From the NCBI RefSeq assembly GCF_000317535.1, contig NC_019757.1, forward strand, positions 1,525,001 through 1,589,000: a DNA stretch of 64,000 nucleotides. The letters are read 5' to 3'. Below, piece by piece: positions 17,180 to 26,594 of the stretch. Position numbers and translations under genes: made by a program. The notes beneath the pieces are model-generated. The model did not search any database, was not told the origin of the DNA, and saw nothing but the letters and a program-made list of their open reading frames with translations. This DNA comes from Cylindrospermum stagnale PCC 7417 (GTDB lineage: Bacteria > Cyanobacteriota > Cyanobacteriia > Cyanobacteriales > Nostocaceae). How positions within the stretch are numbered: the first letter of the stretch is position 1; every line of letters begins with the position of its first letter.

Positions 17180-17483
17180 TATCGGCGGTTAGAAACATCC
17201 AATTTTATATTTTTGTGTAAAATTACTTCGGAAGTTAGAGCAGAACATCAGCGGATATGGAATAATAGGAAATATAGGACGGTATTAATATAATGGGAGT
17301 TAAATTGAATTTTCTTAAAAGCACAACTTCTCATTATCAGACTTGACAACAAGCATAACAGAGCGCTCCCAAAAAATCAAGCTTTTTCTCTCAAAAAATT
17401 TTAAATTTACCAACTACAATTTGCAAAATCTCATGCTGACTAAAAACAGTTAAAATAGAAAAAACATATATCTAAAAACCGCG
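17180..17483. other. Promoter-bearing AT-rich stretch before the SMC-like operon
   Basis: About 300 bp of AT-rich DNA without an ORF. It must hold the promoter for the 57-aa ORF and the coupled ATPase. No operator palindrome of the kind found near 28.6 kb is present. Confidence 0.4.
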
Positions 17484-17657
17484 ATGTCACAAGAGGCAAT
17501 CATCGATGATGTACAAGAACCAATTACCAGCGCACCGCCAGAAGTAAAACAAATAATTGAGAAGGTATGGAGATTAGAGAAAAGCAGACTAGATCGGAAG
17601 ATCAAAACCCATATTAATGATGATATTTTAACGATAGTGAAGGAAGCGGTGCAATGA
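17484..17657 (+). CDS. 57-aa protein coupled to DndD-like ATPase
   Basis: ATG to TGA; the stop overlaps the ATG of the next gene in an ATGA tetranucleotide, so the two are translationally coupled. The product is acidic at the N-terminus (EAIIDDVQEP) and then an amphipathic basic helix (IIEKVWRLEKSRLDRKIKTHI). It is below the usual annotation cut-off. The tight coupling to a DNA-binding SMC-type ATPase suggests a small obligate partner, for instance a subunit or inhibitor. No family is recognised and function is inferred from context only. Confidence 0.65.
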   Translation: MSQEAIIDDVQEPITSAPPEVKQIIEKVWRLEKSRLDRKIKTHINDDILTIVKEAVQ

Positions 17658-19729
17658 AGCTGACTTCAATTAAACTAGGAAATTTTCGCTCTTTTTATGG
17701 CAAAACCCCAGAGATAAATCTGGCAGGTAGCAATGAGCGTAACACAACCATTATTCACGGCAATAATGGAGCCGGAAAAACCAGTCTATTAAATGCCTTT
17801 ACTTGGGTGTTATATGAAAAATTTAGTGCTGCTTTTGCATCAACAGAACAGCTAGTAAATAAAAGAGCCATCGCCGAATCTCAACCAGGTCAACCTGTAG
17901 AATGTTCAGTAGAAGTTGGTTGGGAACATGAAGGAAACCGCTACCGAGCTACACGTTCTTGTCGGGTTTATAAAAATGAAAGTGATATTATTGAAGCTGG
18001 TAAAACTCAGTTAAAGATCCAAGTAGCTGGAGATGACGGTAAGTGGTATTTTCCCCTCCAGCAAGCAGATGAAATCATCACCCAAATTTTACCAGCGAGT
18101 TTACATCAATATTTTTTCTTTGACGGCGAGAGGATTGAAGAAATAGTCCGTTCTGATCAAAAAGCCGAAATTGCCGAAGCAATCAGGACTTTTTTAGGTG
18201 TGGAAGTAATTGAACTTTCGATCAAACACTTGAAAGAAGCCAAGAAAAATTTAGAAGCAGACTTAAAAAACATTGGTGATGCGGAAACTAAACAGTTATT
18301 GAGTCAGCAAGAGAAGCTAGAACAGGAAATTGAAAATCTCAGCCTGCGCCAAACGGAAATCAAACAAGACTTAGAACATCAACAGACATTTAAAAAAGAA
18401 GTCAGTAACCGATTGCGAGAACTTAGCGCTGTTAAAGAATTGCAAGAAAGACGGCAGAATTTAGAAAATCAGAGAGATGCCAATCGGGAAGAACTGAAGA
18501 AAACGCGAGAAACTTTGAAAAAAGTCATCTCTGCACGAGGTTACACAGTTCTGTTATCAGAAACTACAACCCAGTTTCGGGAGATATTCACAGATTTAAA
18601 ACAGCGCGGTGAATTAACTACAGGAATTTCACGGGAATTTGTGAATGAGTTGCTGAAATCCGAACGTTGTATTTGTGGTGCAGATTTACAAGACGGTAGT
18701 CATTCCCATCTGAACGTTAAAACCTTGTTAGATAAAGCAGGTTCTTCAACAGTAGAAGAAACAGCAATTCGCATGAGTGCCCAAGTAGATGAAATTGATA
18801 AGCAAGCAATATCATTTTGGGAAGAAGTCGATAGAGAACAAGATAGAATTAAGCAGTTGAGAGAAAACATATCTCAAGTTGAAGCTGAATTAGACGGCAT
18901 TCAAGAACAAATTCGGAAAAATCCCAATGAAGAAATCAGTAATTTGCAAAAACGCTTAGATGAAATTGAAGCTAAAAATGATGAATTAAATAGAGAACAG
19001 GGTGGAAATCAACAAGAAATTGCTCACATAAAAACAAACATTGATAACTTAGTCAAGCAAATCGCCAAGCAAAAACAAAATGAAGACAAGCAATCATTAG
19101 CACAGCGACGTATCAATGCTACTCAAGACGCAATTGAACGTTTATCAGAAGTAAAAAATCGTCAAGAAAAACAGTTTCGGGTGCAATTAGAAAAGCGGGT
19201 ACAGGAAATCTTCTCAGAAATTTCTTTTACTCCCTACCTTCCCAAAATCAGCGAAAAATACGAACTGAGTTTGATTGAGAATACGACGGGTATGGAAGCA
19301 CCAGTTGCAGCTTCCACCGGAGAAAATCAAATTCTCAGTTTATCATTTATCGCCAGCATCATTGATAAAGTGCGGGAATGGAGTGAGAAACGAAAATTGA
19401 TTATGGTTCCCGATAGTAGCACTTTTCCCATTGTGATGGATTCGCCTTTTGGTAGTTTAGATGCAAATTCTCGCCGACACATTGCCAGAACAATTCCTAA
19501 ATTAGCAAATCAGTTAATTGTGTTAGTGACTAAGACGCAATGGCGGGGTGAGGTGGAGGAGGAAATAGCCAAAAAAATTGGTAGGGAATATGTATTGACT
19601 TACTATTCTTCTAAGCCTGATTGCGAACAGGATTATATTCAGTTAGGTGGAGAGAGATACCCTTTGGTGCGTCAAAGTCCAAATGGATTTGAATATACTG
19701 AAATTATCGAAGTTGAACGGAATAGGTAA
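17654..19729 (+). CDS. DndD-like SMC/Rad50-type ATPase
   Basis: 691 residues. It shows an N-terminal P-loop HGNNGAGKTSLL at residues 35-46, a Q-loop region with FFFDGERIEEI near 155-165, a long coiled coil (about 190-550) broken by a CICG pair around residue 337, the ABC signature-like STGENQILSLSF and Walker B PIVMDSPFGSLD near 595. It belongs to the same broad family as DndD but is distinct from the true dndD of this island at 29 kb, with low similarity in the coiled coil. Such ATPases act on DNA ends or nicks. It probably works with the preceding 57-aa protein and perhaps the helicase as a restriction or repair arm of the phosphorothioation system. Confidence 0.82.
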   Translation: MKLTSIKLGNFRSFYGKTPEINLAGSNERNTTIIHGNNGAGKTSLLNAFTWVLYEKFSAAFASTEQLVNKRAIAESQPGQPVECSVEVGWEHEGNRYRATRSCRVYKNESDIIEAGKTQLKIQVAGDDGKWYFPLQQADEIITQILPASLHQYFFFDGERIEEIVRSDQKAEIAEAIRTFLGVEVIELSIKHLKEAKKNLEADLKNIGDAETKQLLSQQEKLEQEIENLSLRQTEIKQDLEHQQTFKKEVSNRLRELSAVKELQERRQNLENQRDANREELKKTRETLKKVISARGYTVLLSETTTQFREIFTDLKQRGELTTGISREFVNELLKSERCICGADLQDGSHSHLNVKTLLDKAGSSTVEETAIRMSAQVDEIDKQAISFWEEVDREQDRIKQLRENISQVEAELDGIQEQIRKNPNEEISNLQKRLDEIEAKNDELNREQGGNQQEIAHIKTNIDNLVKQIAKQKQNEDKQSLAQRRINATQDAIERLSEVKNRQEKQFRVQLEKRVQEIFSEISFTPYLPKISEKYELSLIENTTGMEAPVAASTGENQILSLSFIASIIDKVREWSEKRKLIMVPDSSTFPIVMDSPFGSLDANSRRHIARTIPKLANQLIVLVTKTQWRGEVEEEIAKKIGREYVLTYYSSKPDCEQDYIQLGGERYPLVRQSPNGFEYTEIIEVERNR

Positions 19730-20101
19730 ACTCACATTTTGCCCGAATTGCTAAAAGCCGTGAACTAAAGTTCCGGCTGAAAGCACAAACCAGTTAAAAC
19801 TGGTTAAAACTTTTATTTGAGTTAAGTAAGTAGGAGAAAAAATTAACCTAATAAATGTTGAAATTAGCTTGTAGTAAGGGCTTCAGCCCTACTTTGCAAA
19901 GAGAAAGCGGGCATAGCTGCGCTTACTGCGTAGCTTCGACTACAGGAGATAGAGAGGGCTAAAGCCCTCACTACAAACCTTTAATTATTTACGTTTCTCT
20001 ACTTCTAGAGTGTCTGGTAAATTACTTTATATTCATTCTCGAAAAATACCACCCCACTAAAGCTAGTTAAGTTAGGTAAGGTTCGTATTTATAAACCACA
20101 G
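19730..20101. other. Intergenic stretch with inverted-repeat element
   Basis: No gene is seen in 370 bp. It contains AACCAGTTAAAACTGGTT (19790-19807), a short palindrome, and the 108-bp inverted-repeat element listed separately. Confidence 0.5.
19869..19976. repeat. REP/MITE-like inverted repeat
   Basis: TTGTAGTAAGGGCTTCAGCC at 19869 and its near-perfect inverse at 19955-19976 flank about 64 bp that include a GCATAGCTGCGCTTACTGCG small dispersed repeat. The arms, centred on GGGCTTTAGCCC-type hairpins, are a common repeated form in Nostocales genomes. Confidence 0.65.
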
Positions 20102-22039
20102 ATGAAGACAAATAAACTTGTATTTCAGAAGATTAGGATGCGCTATATCAGAAATAGTTCGGTTATAATCGCTTTATTTATAATTTCGTTACCCCCCCGC
20201 GCTTTAGCTTTTTCTGACACCCAAAGCTATTGGGGAAAAAGTTGTGTTCAACAATTAGGCGAAAAAAGGCTACTGACAGGTTATCCTGATGGAAGTTTTC
20301 GTCCTAATACAACAGTTACCCGCGCCGAAGCAGCGGTTTTAATGTTGAATGCGTTTCCTGATGCGCCTGTAAAACGGAATGCTGTAACATTTAAAGATGT
20401 ACCTGCCAATTATTGGGCGTATAAAGCAATTACTACTGCTTATCAAAAAGGTTTTTTCTCCGGTTATCCAGGAAATATTTTTCAACCTAACCAAGCAATT
20501 CCTAGGGCGCAAATTATCGGCGTTGTCGCTGGAGGCAAAAATTATGATTCTGTTTCTAACTCAGGGCAGACATTGCAACAGTATTTTGAGGATGCTAAAC
20601 AAGTTCCTCGCTATGCCCAAAATTCTCTCGCTGCGGCAACAATTAATAATATCGTTGTTAATTATCCCAACGTCAAACAGCTAAAACCAAACCAAAGCGC
20701 GACTAGAGGCGAAGTTGCTGCTTTGATATGTCGGGCGTTAAATATCTACACAATTCCGCCAGAATATATTGCCGGTGTAGATGTATCTCCTCAAGAAGTA
20801 CGCGCTTTACCTGGAAAACTTGATATTGTCCCCACTTTTAATAGCAATAGTCCTGAACTTGTAGACACTGAGGGTATTTTACTTTCAACTTTTCCCCCAG
20901 ATGGTAAACAGGTAAAAGAAGCACATTTAAATTATCCTTTTCAAGGCAGATTTGATGTATTTTCTCATCATATTGTCAGGGCGGAAACAGCAGATAAAAA
21001 CCGCACTGTTTACCAAGGAATAATTGTCTATAATCCAGGGAATGAACCAGTAACATTGCAAGTATTGCAAGCTGCAAGTTACCTTTCTAGAGAAGCGCCG
21101 TTTATTGCTTTGCCGGATATGGTGGATAATTCCCAAAGTACGGTTTATGCTGGCCCTGGTAGTCGGACGATGAATGATGTGCTGCGGGGAAATAGGCAGG
21201 ATATTTTCCCGGAAAAGCTGGTGATTGAACCGGGAGAAAGCCAAATCTTAGCTAATTTAGCTATTCCTGTGCAAGCGCCTTCTTCCAATGGTCGCACGGT
21301 GATGATGCGTTTGAGTAGCGATCGCACAATTTTTATGGCAAACTTAGCTAAGAATAGCGATCGCCCCCCAACTCTCAATGAATGGCTACAGCTACTGAAT
21401 ACAGGCAGTTTAGCAGGAAAGCGCGACCCCATCCCCACACCCCTGGAACCACCAAAAGAACCAACGGTATTTAGTCGCGTTGCTGGTGTTTCTCAAGGGA
21501 CAAAATGGAATGCACAAATTACAGATAATGTCAATACAGCTAATTTAACTCTCCCCCAGCCAGGAAAAGCATTTTCTTATCCTTTGGGAACGGTGCATTT
21601 AATTACACTCAGCACCGGACAAATCCAAAGTGCAACCATGCTGAAACGCTATCCTGACACAGCCTACTTTGCCCACAGTAACTACGGTGTAGAATATAAT
21701 CTCACTTTGCCCCTACATAATGCCAGCAGTCAAACCCGGACTGTGACTGTATCAATGCAAACTCCGGTTAAGGATGAAGGTGGTACAGATAGATTGCTGT
21801 TTTTAAAGCCACAGGTGGAACAGATATTTTTTCGGGGAACTGTGCGGGTGCGTTATACCGATGATAATGGAGGGGAAAAAACCCGCTATCTGCATTTGGT
21901 ACAGCGACGAGGACAACCGGGAGAACCGTTGGTGAAGTTGAAGTTAGCGGGGGGAGAAAAGCGACAAGTACAAGTTGATTTTTTGTATCCTCCTGATTCT
22001 ACTCCACCGCAGGTTTTGACTGTGAAAACTGAGAGTTAA
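20102..22039 (+). CDS. SLH-domain protein with DUF3370
   Basis: 645 residues with a secretory signal (hydrophobic SSVIIALFIISLPPRALA) whose likely start is either ATG 20102 or ATG 20138. Three S-layer homology modules follow at about 45-230 (LLTGYPDGSFRPNTTVTRAE, FFSGYPGNIFQPNQAIPRAQ, then a weaker third). SLH modules attach cyanobacterial proteins to the cell wall or form porins, but the C-terminal part here is the DUF3370 type (VNTANLTLP, HSNYGVEYN, RRGQPGEPLVKLKL) rather than an OprB barrel. It is probably an envelope or exopolysaccharide-associated protein. It sits within the dnd island without a visible link to it. Confidence 0.75.
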   Translation: MKTNKLVFQKIRMRYIRNSSVIIALFIISLPPRALAFSDTQSYWGKSCVQQLGEKRLLTGYPDGSFRPNTTVTRAEAAVLMLNAFPDAPVKRNAVTFKDVPANYWAYKAITTAYQKGFFSGYPGNIFQPNQAIPRAQIIGVVAGGKNYDSVSNSGQTLQQYFEDAKQVPRYAQNSLAAATINNIVVNYPNVKQLKPNQSATRGEVAALICRALNIYTIPPEYIAGVDVSPQEVRALPGKLDIVPTFNSNSPELVDTEGILLSTFPPDGKQVKEAHLNYPFQGRFDVFSHHIVRAETADKNRTVYQGIIVYNPGNEPVTLQVLQAASYLSREAPFIALPDMVDNSQSTVYAGPGSRTMNDVLRGNRQDIFPEKLVIEPGESQILANLAIPVQAPSSNGRTVMMRLSSDRTIFMANLAKNSDRPPTLNEWLQLLNTGSLAGKRDPIPTPLEPPKEPTVFSRVAGVSQGTKWNAQITDNVNTANLTLPQPGKAFSYPLGTVHLITLSTGQIQSATMLKRYPDTAYFAHSNYGVEYNLTLPLHNASSQTRTVTVSMQTPVKDEGGTDRLLFLKPQVEQIFFRGTVRVRYTDDNGGEKTRYLHLVQRRGQPGEPLVKLKLAGGEKRQVQVDFLYPPDSTPPQVLTVKTES

Positions 22040-22098
22040 ATCAGCCCAGAGTGCGATCGCTATATAATACCGCTATATAATTAACAGTTTTCATATCA

Positions 22099-22851
22099 AT
22101 GGAAATCCCATCAGTTCCCAACACAGGCCGCATGGTTGATTATTTCCTTGGCGGTTCCCATCACTTTCCTATTGATGTGGAAGCAGCCAAAGTTTTTACC
22201 CAAGCTTATCCTGACAGTGCCACATTTTTCCGCACATTAAGAGATTACAATGGGCGTGTATGCCGTTATATTGAATCTCAGGGAATAAATCAGTTTGTTG
22301 TTTTTGCTGGGGGAGTGCCAACTTGTGGAAATGTCCATGAATCTGTGCCGCAAGCAAAGGTGTTATATACTGATATTGACCCAGATAATATTGAATTTGG
22401 TAGGGAAATTTTAGCCGGGAACTCTAATGCTGACTACACGTTTTGTGATGCTACAAATCTAGATAGTCTTGATGAGTCTGTGGTTTCCCAGGTTTTAGGC
22501 AAAATTCAGCGTTTGGGTATAGTTTTTATTGGTATTTCCGCTTTTATTCCTGATGAAGTTTTGGCGAATATGCTTGATAAACTTTATGACTGGGCACCGG
22601 CGGGAAGTTTTTTGGCAATAGATTTTGATGGTGAGGCGGCGGTGCAGTTTCCGCAACTACTAAAATTACTTGACTCGATGGGTGCGTCTCTATATATGCG
22701 GAACCCCACAACTTTTAAACCGCTGTTAGGACGCTGGCAATTAACTCAACACGGTATTTTGCCAGATGCTGTATGGAAGGCGGAACTCTCAGTTAATCCA
22801 ATTGATTCTAGTGAACCTGTTTTTAGTTACGGCTGTGTTGTTTATAAGTGA
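22099..22851 (+). CDS. SAM-dependent methyltransferase, DUF574 type
   Basis: 250 residues. The N-terminal NTGRMVDYFLGGSHHFPIDVE matches the DUF574/Methyltransf_19 signature, which is abundant in actinobacteria and uncommon in cyanobacteria. A Rossmann-like core follows: FVVFAGGVPT in place of the usual glycine loop, VLYTDIDPDNIEF for the ribose-binding acidic residue, CDATNLDS and IGISAFIPDEV. The methyl acceptor is unknown. It lies between the DUF3370 gene and the Dnd-associated gene. It may be a horizontally acquired passenger or a DNA- or protein-modifying accessory of the island. In this family AGxPT replaces GTGxGT, so catalytic competence is plausible but unproven. Confidence 0.7.
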   Translation: MEIPSVPNTGRMVDYFLGGSHHFPIDVEAAKVFTQAYPDSATFFRTLRDYNGRVCRYIESQGINQFVVFAGGVPTCGNVHESVPQAKVLYTDIDPDNIEFGREILAGNSNADYTFCDATNLDSLDESVVSQVLGKIQRLGIVFIGISAFIPDEVLANMLDKLYDWAPAGSFLAIDFDGEAAVQFPQLLKLLDSMGASLYMRNPTTFKPLLGRWQLTQHGILPDAVWKAELSVNPIDSSEPVFSYGCVVYK

Positions 22852-22860
22852 TAGAAATTA

Positions 22861-22975
22861 GCGATCGCATTTTGGCTGGTTGGTAGATTGCGCTTGAATG
22901 TGCGATCGCATTTGCTGGTTGGTATAAAAAAATTGCCCTTGAATGTGCGCTTGAATGTGCGATCGCTTTTCGTTT
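22861..22975. repeat. HIP1-rich direct repeats
   Basis: Three GCGATCGC octamers occur within about 110 bp, embedded in repeats of CTTGAATGTGCGATCGCA and GCTGGTTGGT. It separates the methyltransferase from the downstream dnd-associated gene. Confidence 0.7.
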
Positions 22976-23010
22976 TCGGTTAAGATAACAACAACGTAGA
23001 TATTAACATC

Positions 23011-23484
23011 ATGGCAGAAACCGGCAGAATCAGGGTTGCTAAAGATAAAGCTTACTTAGTGAAGGATTTAACAGCTTCGAGTGGTGGAACTGGGCTTTTC
23101 CAAACCTTCGCTGATGTGATTGTGTTTGCAGCTGCTTTAGGTGCAAAGCATAAAAAGCGGGAACCTTTGGGAGAAATTTCTAAAAGGGAACCGGCTCCGA
23201 TCAGGTTAGAGGTTTTTGCCACAATGGGACATGATGTGGTGATTAAATTATTGGGAATTAATGAAACTAAGGATATTAAAATATTTTCTCTTAATGAAGA
23301 AGAATATGACATTGAGCGCAACCATATTTTTGAAGAGTACGCTAATGGTGGACTGGAAATATTACAAACTGAGTTGCGTGGAGCAGTAGATTATTCAGAG
23401 CGAATTCTATTATTTCTCAGTTATGAAAAAACTAATACAGAGCAGCAAGATGAGGAATTTGATCTAACCAAATTCCTATCTTAA
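23011..23484 (+). CDS. DNA phosphorothioation-associated protein 4-like
   Basis: 157 residues resembling the small family named DNA phosphorothioation-associated protein 4 (dnd_assoc_4): an N-terminal RIRVAKDKAYLVKDL segment, a helix FQTFADVIVFAAALGAKHKKREPL and an acidic C-terminus. Its role is unknown; in other cyanobacteria the family occurs only beside dnd genes. It is convergent with the dndB-type gene, 28 bp apart, and is preceded by HIP1 repeats. ATG 23011 is the only plausible start. Identification is from memory of the family and from context. Confidence 0.72.
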   Translation: MAETGRIRVAKDKAYLVKDLTASSGGTGLFQTFADVIVFAAALGAKHKKREPLGEISKREPAPIRLEVFATMGHDVVIKLLGINETKDIKIFSLNEEEYDIERNHIFEEYANGGLEILQTELRGAVDYSERILLFLSYEKTNTEQQDEEFDLTKFLS

Positions 23485-23512
23485 CCTTTTATTGAAGCAA
23501 ACAGTCAATAAT

Positions 23513-24703
23513 TTATGGCCATCCCAGCTTAACTTTTACTATCTTTACTGCATCATTTATAGCACCTGTACCAGAATATATTTTATAAAGCTTACCTGGA
23601 TTTTTGGGTTTAGGTTCTATTCTAACTATGCTATCTCTCCAAACTTCGTTTTCTCTTGACCAATCTAAACTAGCTAGTTGTGAAACTTTTTCTTGATCAA
23701 AAGAATTATCATGACGATTATAAGCACAATATAGCAGCTTTCCCAAAACTTCTAAACCAACACTTACACCCAATAGACAATCTTCTTTAAATGAGGCAAT
23801 ATCAGCTTCTGTTAATTCATCGAAGTGTATCGCAGCTATATACTCCGTGTTACTGCATTCTGAAAAAAACTGATTTAGACAATTAACCAAAGCATCAGAA
23901 CTGCTTTTTACATCTAATTCTTTAAGCTGATTTAGCGCATCGTTACTAAAAACACTACTTACAAATTTAGCAATGTAATTCATTGTGTAAATTAGCTTAT
24001 TTTTAGTTGAAGGATTTGCTTTAATTTTCTCAGTCTTATCTTTAAACAGTGATACTCGTTTTACTAACTCTTTACTAATACCCACTCGTCCGGAAAATTC
24101 CCCAAATGACAGCAATAAAGATTTATCAAGTGGTCTAGTTTGTGCCATATCTCTAAAATCAGCTTGACACTGTTGAAAATCTCCTTCCAAAACCAAAGTT
24201 ATTGGAAAATCATCATCGCTAATTAAGTCACTATCAGCACTTTCTATTAATTCATGAATTGCCCGTTTACGATGCTGCCCATCAGTAATATCTAACTTAA
24301 CATCACGACGAATGATAACTAAGCCGACATTTCTGCCAAATTCTAGAAAAGTGATCTCTTGCGAGGGCACATTTGCTGTTAGCGTCCCCACAATCCAAGG
24401 TTTTCCTTTTTTGGCACGTTCAATAATATATTGTTTTATTCCCTCTGCATGATCTGTAATCACTGGGCGATTTTTACCAGAATCAGGATCATTACCAATT
24501 GATGGTTTGGCTTGTAAAAGACCTGAAAAATCTCTTGCAGGGACATTAATTTGCAGCATAGTCCGGTTTCCCTGCGTCAACTTCAGTCCTGGATAACAAC
24601 GCTCACGGTGATACTTGGAAAAAAAAGGCTCCATAAATGCGCTAAATTTAGCTTGCATTTCAGGAGTAATGTCATTGTTATTTTCTTCGCTTGGTTGACT
24701 CAT
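23513..24703 (-). CDS. dndB: DndB-like protein with DGQHR motif
   Basis: 396 residues. The hallmark DITDGQHRKRAIHEL lies at residues 138-152, followed by FPITLVLEGDFQQCQADFRDMAQTRPLD, typical of DndB. In Salmonella and Streptomyces DndB is a transcriptional regulator of the dnd genes and affects the frequency of phosphorothioation; it also shows ATPase/nick-binding properties. Here it is on the minus strand, transcribed together with or just after the second DGQHR gene (101-bp gap), and divergent from dndC. It is shorter than its neighbour (396 against 533 residues) and the two share only the motif region. Confidence 0.85.
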   Translation of the reverse strand: MSQPSEENNNDITPEMQAKFSAFMEPFFSKYHRERCYPGLKLTQGNRTMLQINVPARDFSGLLQAKPSIGNDPDSGKNRPVITDHAEGIKQYIIERAKKGKPWIVGTLTANVPSQEITFLEFGRNVGLVIIRRDVKLDITDGQHRKRAIHELIESADSDLISDDDFPITLVLEGDFQQCQADFRDMAQTRPLDKSLLLSFGEFSGRVGISKELVKRVSLFKDKTEKIKANPSTKNKLIYTMNYIAKFVSSVFSNDALNQLKELDVKSSSDALVNCLNQFFSECSNTEYIAAIHFDELTEADIASFKEDCLLGVSVGLEVLGKLLYCAYNRHDNSFDQEKVSQLASLDWSRENEVWRDSIVRIEPKPKNPGKLYKIYSGTGAINDAVKIVKVKLGWP

Positions 24704-24804
24704 ATAAATACTGTTGCACTTAACTAGGTTAAGAACTATGGTAAATAAGGCTGTGTTAAATCACATCAGTAAAAACCACAGGACAATATTACTCGCTAAC
24801 TTGA

Positions 24805-26406
24805 CTAATTAAGTATAGATGGAAGTCCTACTTCCTTCGGTTCAACAAACTTTCCATCAAAACCAATAGTTTTATCTTCTATCGTCCTAGCATCAGCCAA
24901 ATTCTTACGCAGTTTAGCAAGTTCCATCTGATCATTAATTCCACCCAAAATATAAATCAGTAACTTCGTTGCTAAATCCCTTCCAGCAACCTGCACCCGC
25001 TTCTTATTTGGGTCATACAAAACACCATACCAAAGAGATTGGGGATACTCCATCCCACTAAATCCTCCTTGCTGGTCAAACTTCCGCAACTTCTTAAAAA
25101 TAGCTGCTAGAGAAAACCCTTTTTTAAACACCAAAATTCCTAAAGCTTGGGCTAAAGCCACTTGAGAAACAGGACGGAAAAGCATATTTGCTTCACCTCC
25201 CTCCTTCTCAAAACTGAACCGTCGCAAAACAGGTGTATCCTCATGTTCCAGAATCTTAAAACTAGGAAGGCTGGCTAAATAATCAAAAAGCTGCGTAAAT
25301 TCCTCAATTCCCTCCTCAAGTTCATCATCCTCTGGACGCATGGGAATTAGACCTTTTTCTAAAGGTTTCCAATGAGGGAACTTTTGCCCCAAATATCGCT
25401 CAGACATATCTTGCAAAGCTTGCAGCGTCGTTAAAACTGTGGAGTTCGCTGCCACTGTTGCACTATTCCAATTAATGCGAGGGTTGCGCTCTTCCTTTTC
25501 TGCTAAAAGCGGATGTGTAACCGCGATTTTTCTGGCTACAATTGAAAAACCATCATCCTCATTTAGCTGTGCTAACTGACCTTTAGTTAAGGGTGCAGCC
25601 ATGAGATTAACATGGACAAAAATCGATCTCACCCGTCGCCTCGCGTCGGTGCGAGTTTCCCCAGGTGCAACCGCACAGATAAACTCAATACCAATTTTTT
25701 CTTTGGGTAAACTTTCCAAATAAGCAGGGTCTACTTGGTACTTTTCTATCAAATCAGTTGCTGTAATAAAACTGTCATCAGCCGATTTTTCTTTTTTATA
25801 GCGCTGGAGCTTACCAGATTTGATTAAGTCCATCAACCCCTGCACCCCCATCAGTCGGTGTTGACCATCCAAAGCATATATAGTGATATCATCCTCAGAA
25901 ATATTTAGTAGACCGACTTTACCATCTTTATCTAGAGGGGTGAAATCAGTAGTAGATTTGTTGGCGCGTCCATCTTTATCCCACTCAGCGGCTTTGGCAT
26001 TATCCACCCAAGGTTGATTAATCACCACCAGCACAGGGGGGAATTTATGATTTTTTCGAGCTGCTAAATACTGTACTAGAGGCGCTTGACGTGACCAGTC
26101 GAGGGGACGCTGACGAATTTCATCAATGCTATCTGCGTCAATTTCGATGTTGTCAGTCTCTGGATTATACTTCTTTTGAAGTAGGGGTAAACCAGAGGCG
26201 AAGTGAACCCGACTCGCAAACCATTCTAGGGTAACAGAACCAACATAAGCCTCAGTACCACCCATCTCGGTTTTTTGAACGAGAATCTGATCATTCTTCC
26301 CTAGAAATTTCTCCAGCAGCAAGGCCAGTGACTGTTTATCCTTGTTTTCTTGTTCTAGGTACTCTTTAGCGATTTTAGTAGTTTTATCAGATGTACTGTC
26401 TTTCAT
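24805..26406 (-). CDS. DGQHR-domain protein, second DndB-type gene
   Basis: 533 residues from the ATG at 26406; an in-frame TTG at 26424 would add six. The DGQHR motif is in YALDGQHRLMGVQGL, close to residues 180-184, followed by ICAVAPGETRTDARRRVRSI and FVHVNLMAAPLTKGQLAQL. The family, annotated as DGQHR domain, is linked to Dnd and related DNA modification systems; the motif is thought to bind DNA or nucleotide. Cyanobacterial dnd islands often hold two such genes. It is divergent from dndC (188-bp shared promoter region). The function of having two copies is unknown; one may sense modification and one may regulate. Confidence 0.82.
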   Translation of the reverse strand: MKDSTSDKTTKIAKEYLEQENKDKQSLALLLEKFLGKNDQILVQKTEMGGTEAYVGSVTLEWFASRVHFASGLPLLQKKYNPETDNIEIDADSIDEIRQRPLDWSRQAPLVQYLAARKNHKFPPVLVVINQPWVDNAKAAEWDKDGRANKSTTDFTPLDKDGKVGLLNISEDDITIYALDGQHRLMGVQGLMDLIKSGKLQRYKKEKSADDSFITATDLIEKYQVDPAYLESLPKEKIGIEFICAVAPGETRTDARRRVRSIFVHVNLMAAPLTKGQLAQLNEDDGFSIVARKIAVTHPLLAEKEERNPRINWNSATVAANSTVLTTLQALQDMSERYLGQKFPHWKPLEKGLIPMRPEDDELEEGIEEFTQLFDYLASLPSFKILEHEDTPVLRRFSFEKEGGEANMLFRPVSQVALAQALGILVFKKGFSLAAIFKKLRKFDQQGGFSGMEYPQSLWYGVLYDPNKKRVQVAGRDLATKLLIYILGGINDQMELAKLRKNLADARTIEDKTIGFDGKFVEPKEVGLPSILN

Positions 26407-26594
26407 GTTAATTTTTAAAAACAAAATAGTGTAAGCTAGTTTAATTGTCTAATAAAGTTGCATATTAATAGTATAGTTTTTAAAAACTTTTATTAATCCG
26501 CGTAGGTAAGTTTTGCCTGTGTGGTTCTGTGAATTCCATTAGCTTAGATGGAACAAATGCAGTCACACCAATGTTTCCAGAGAGGTAGAGAGAA

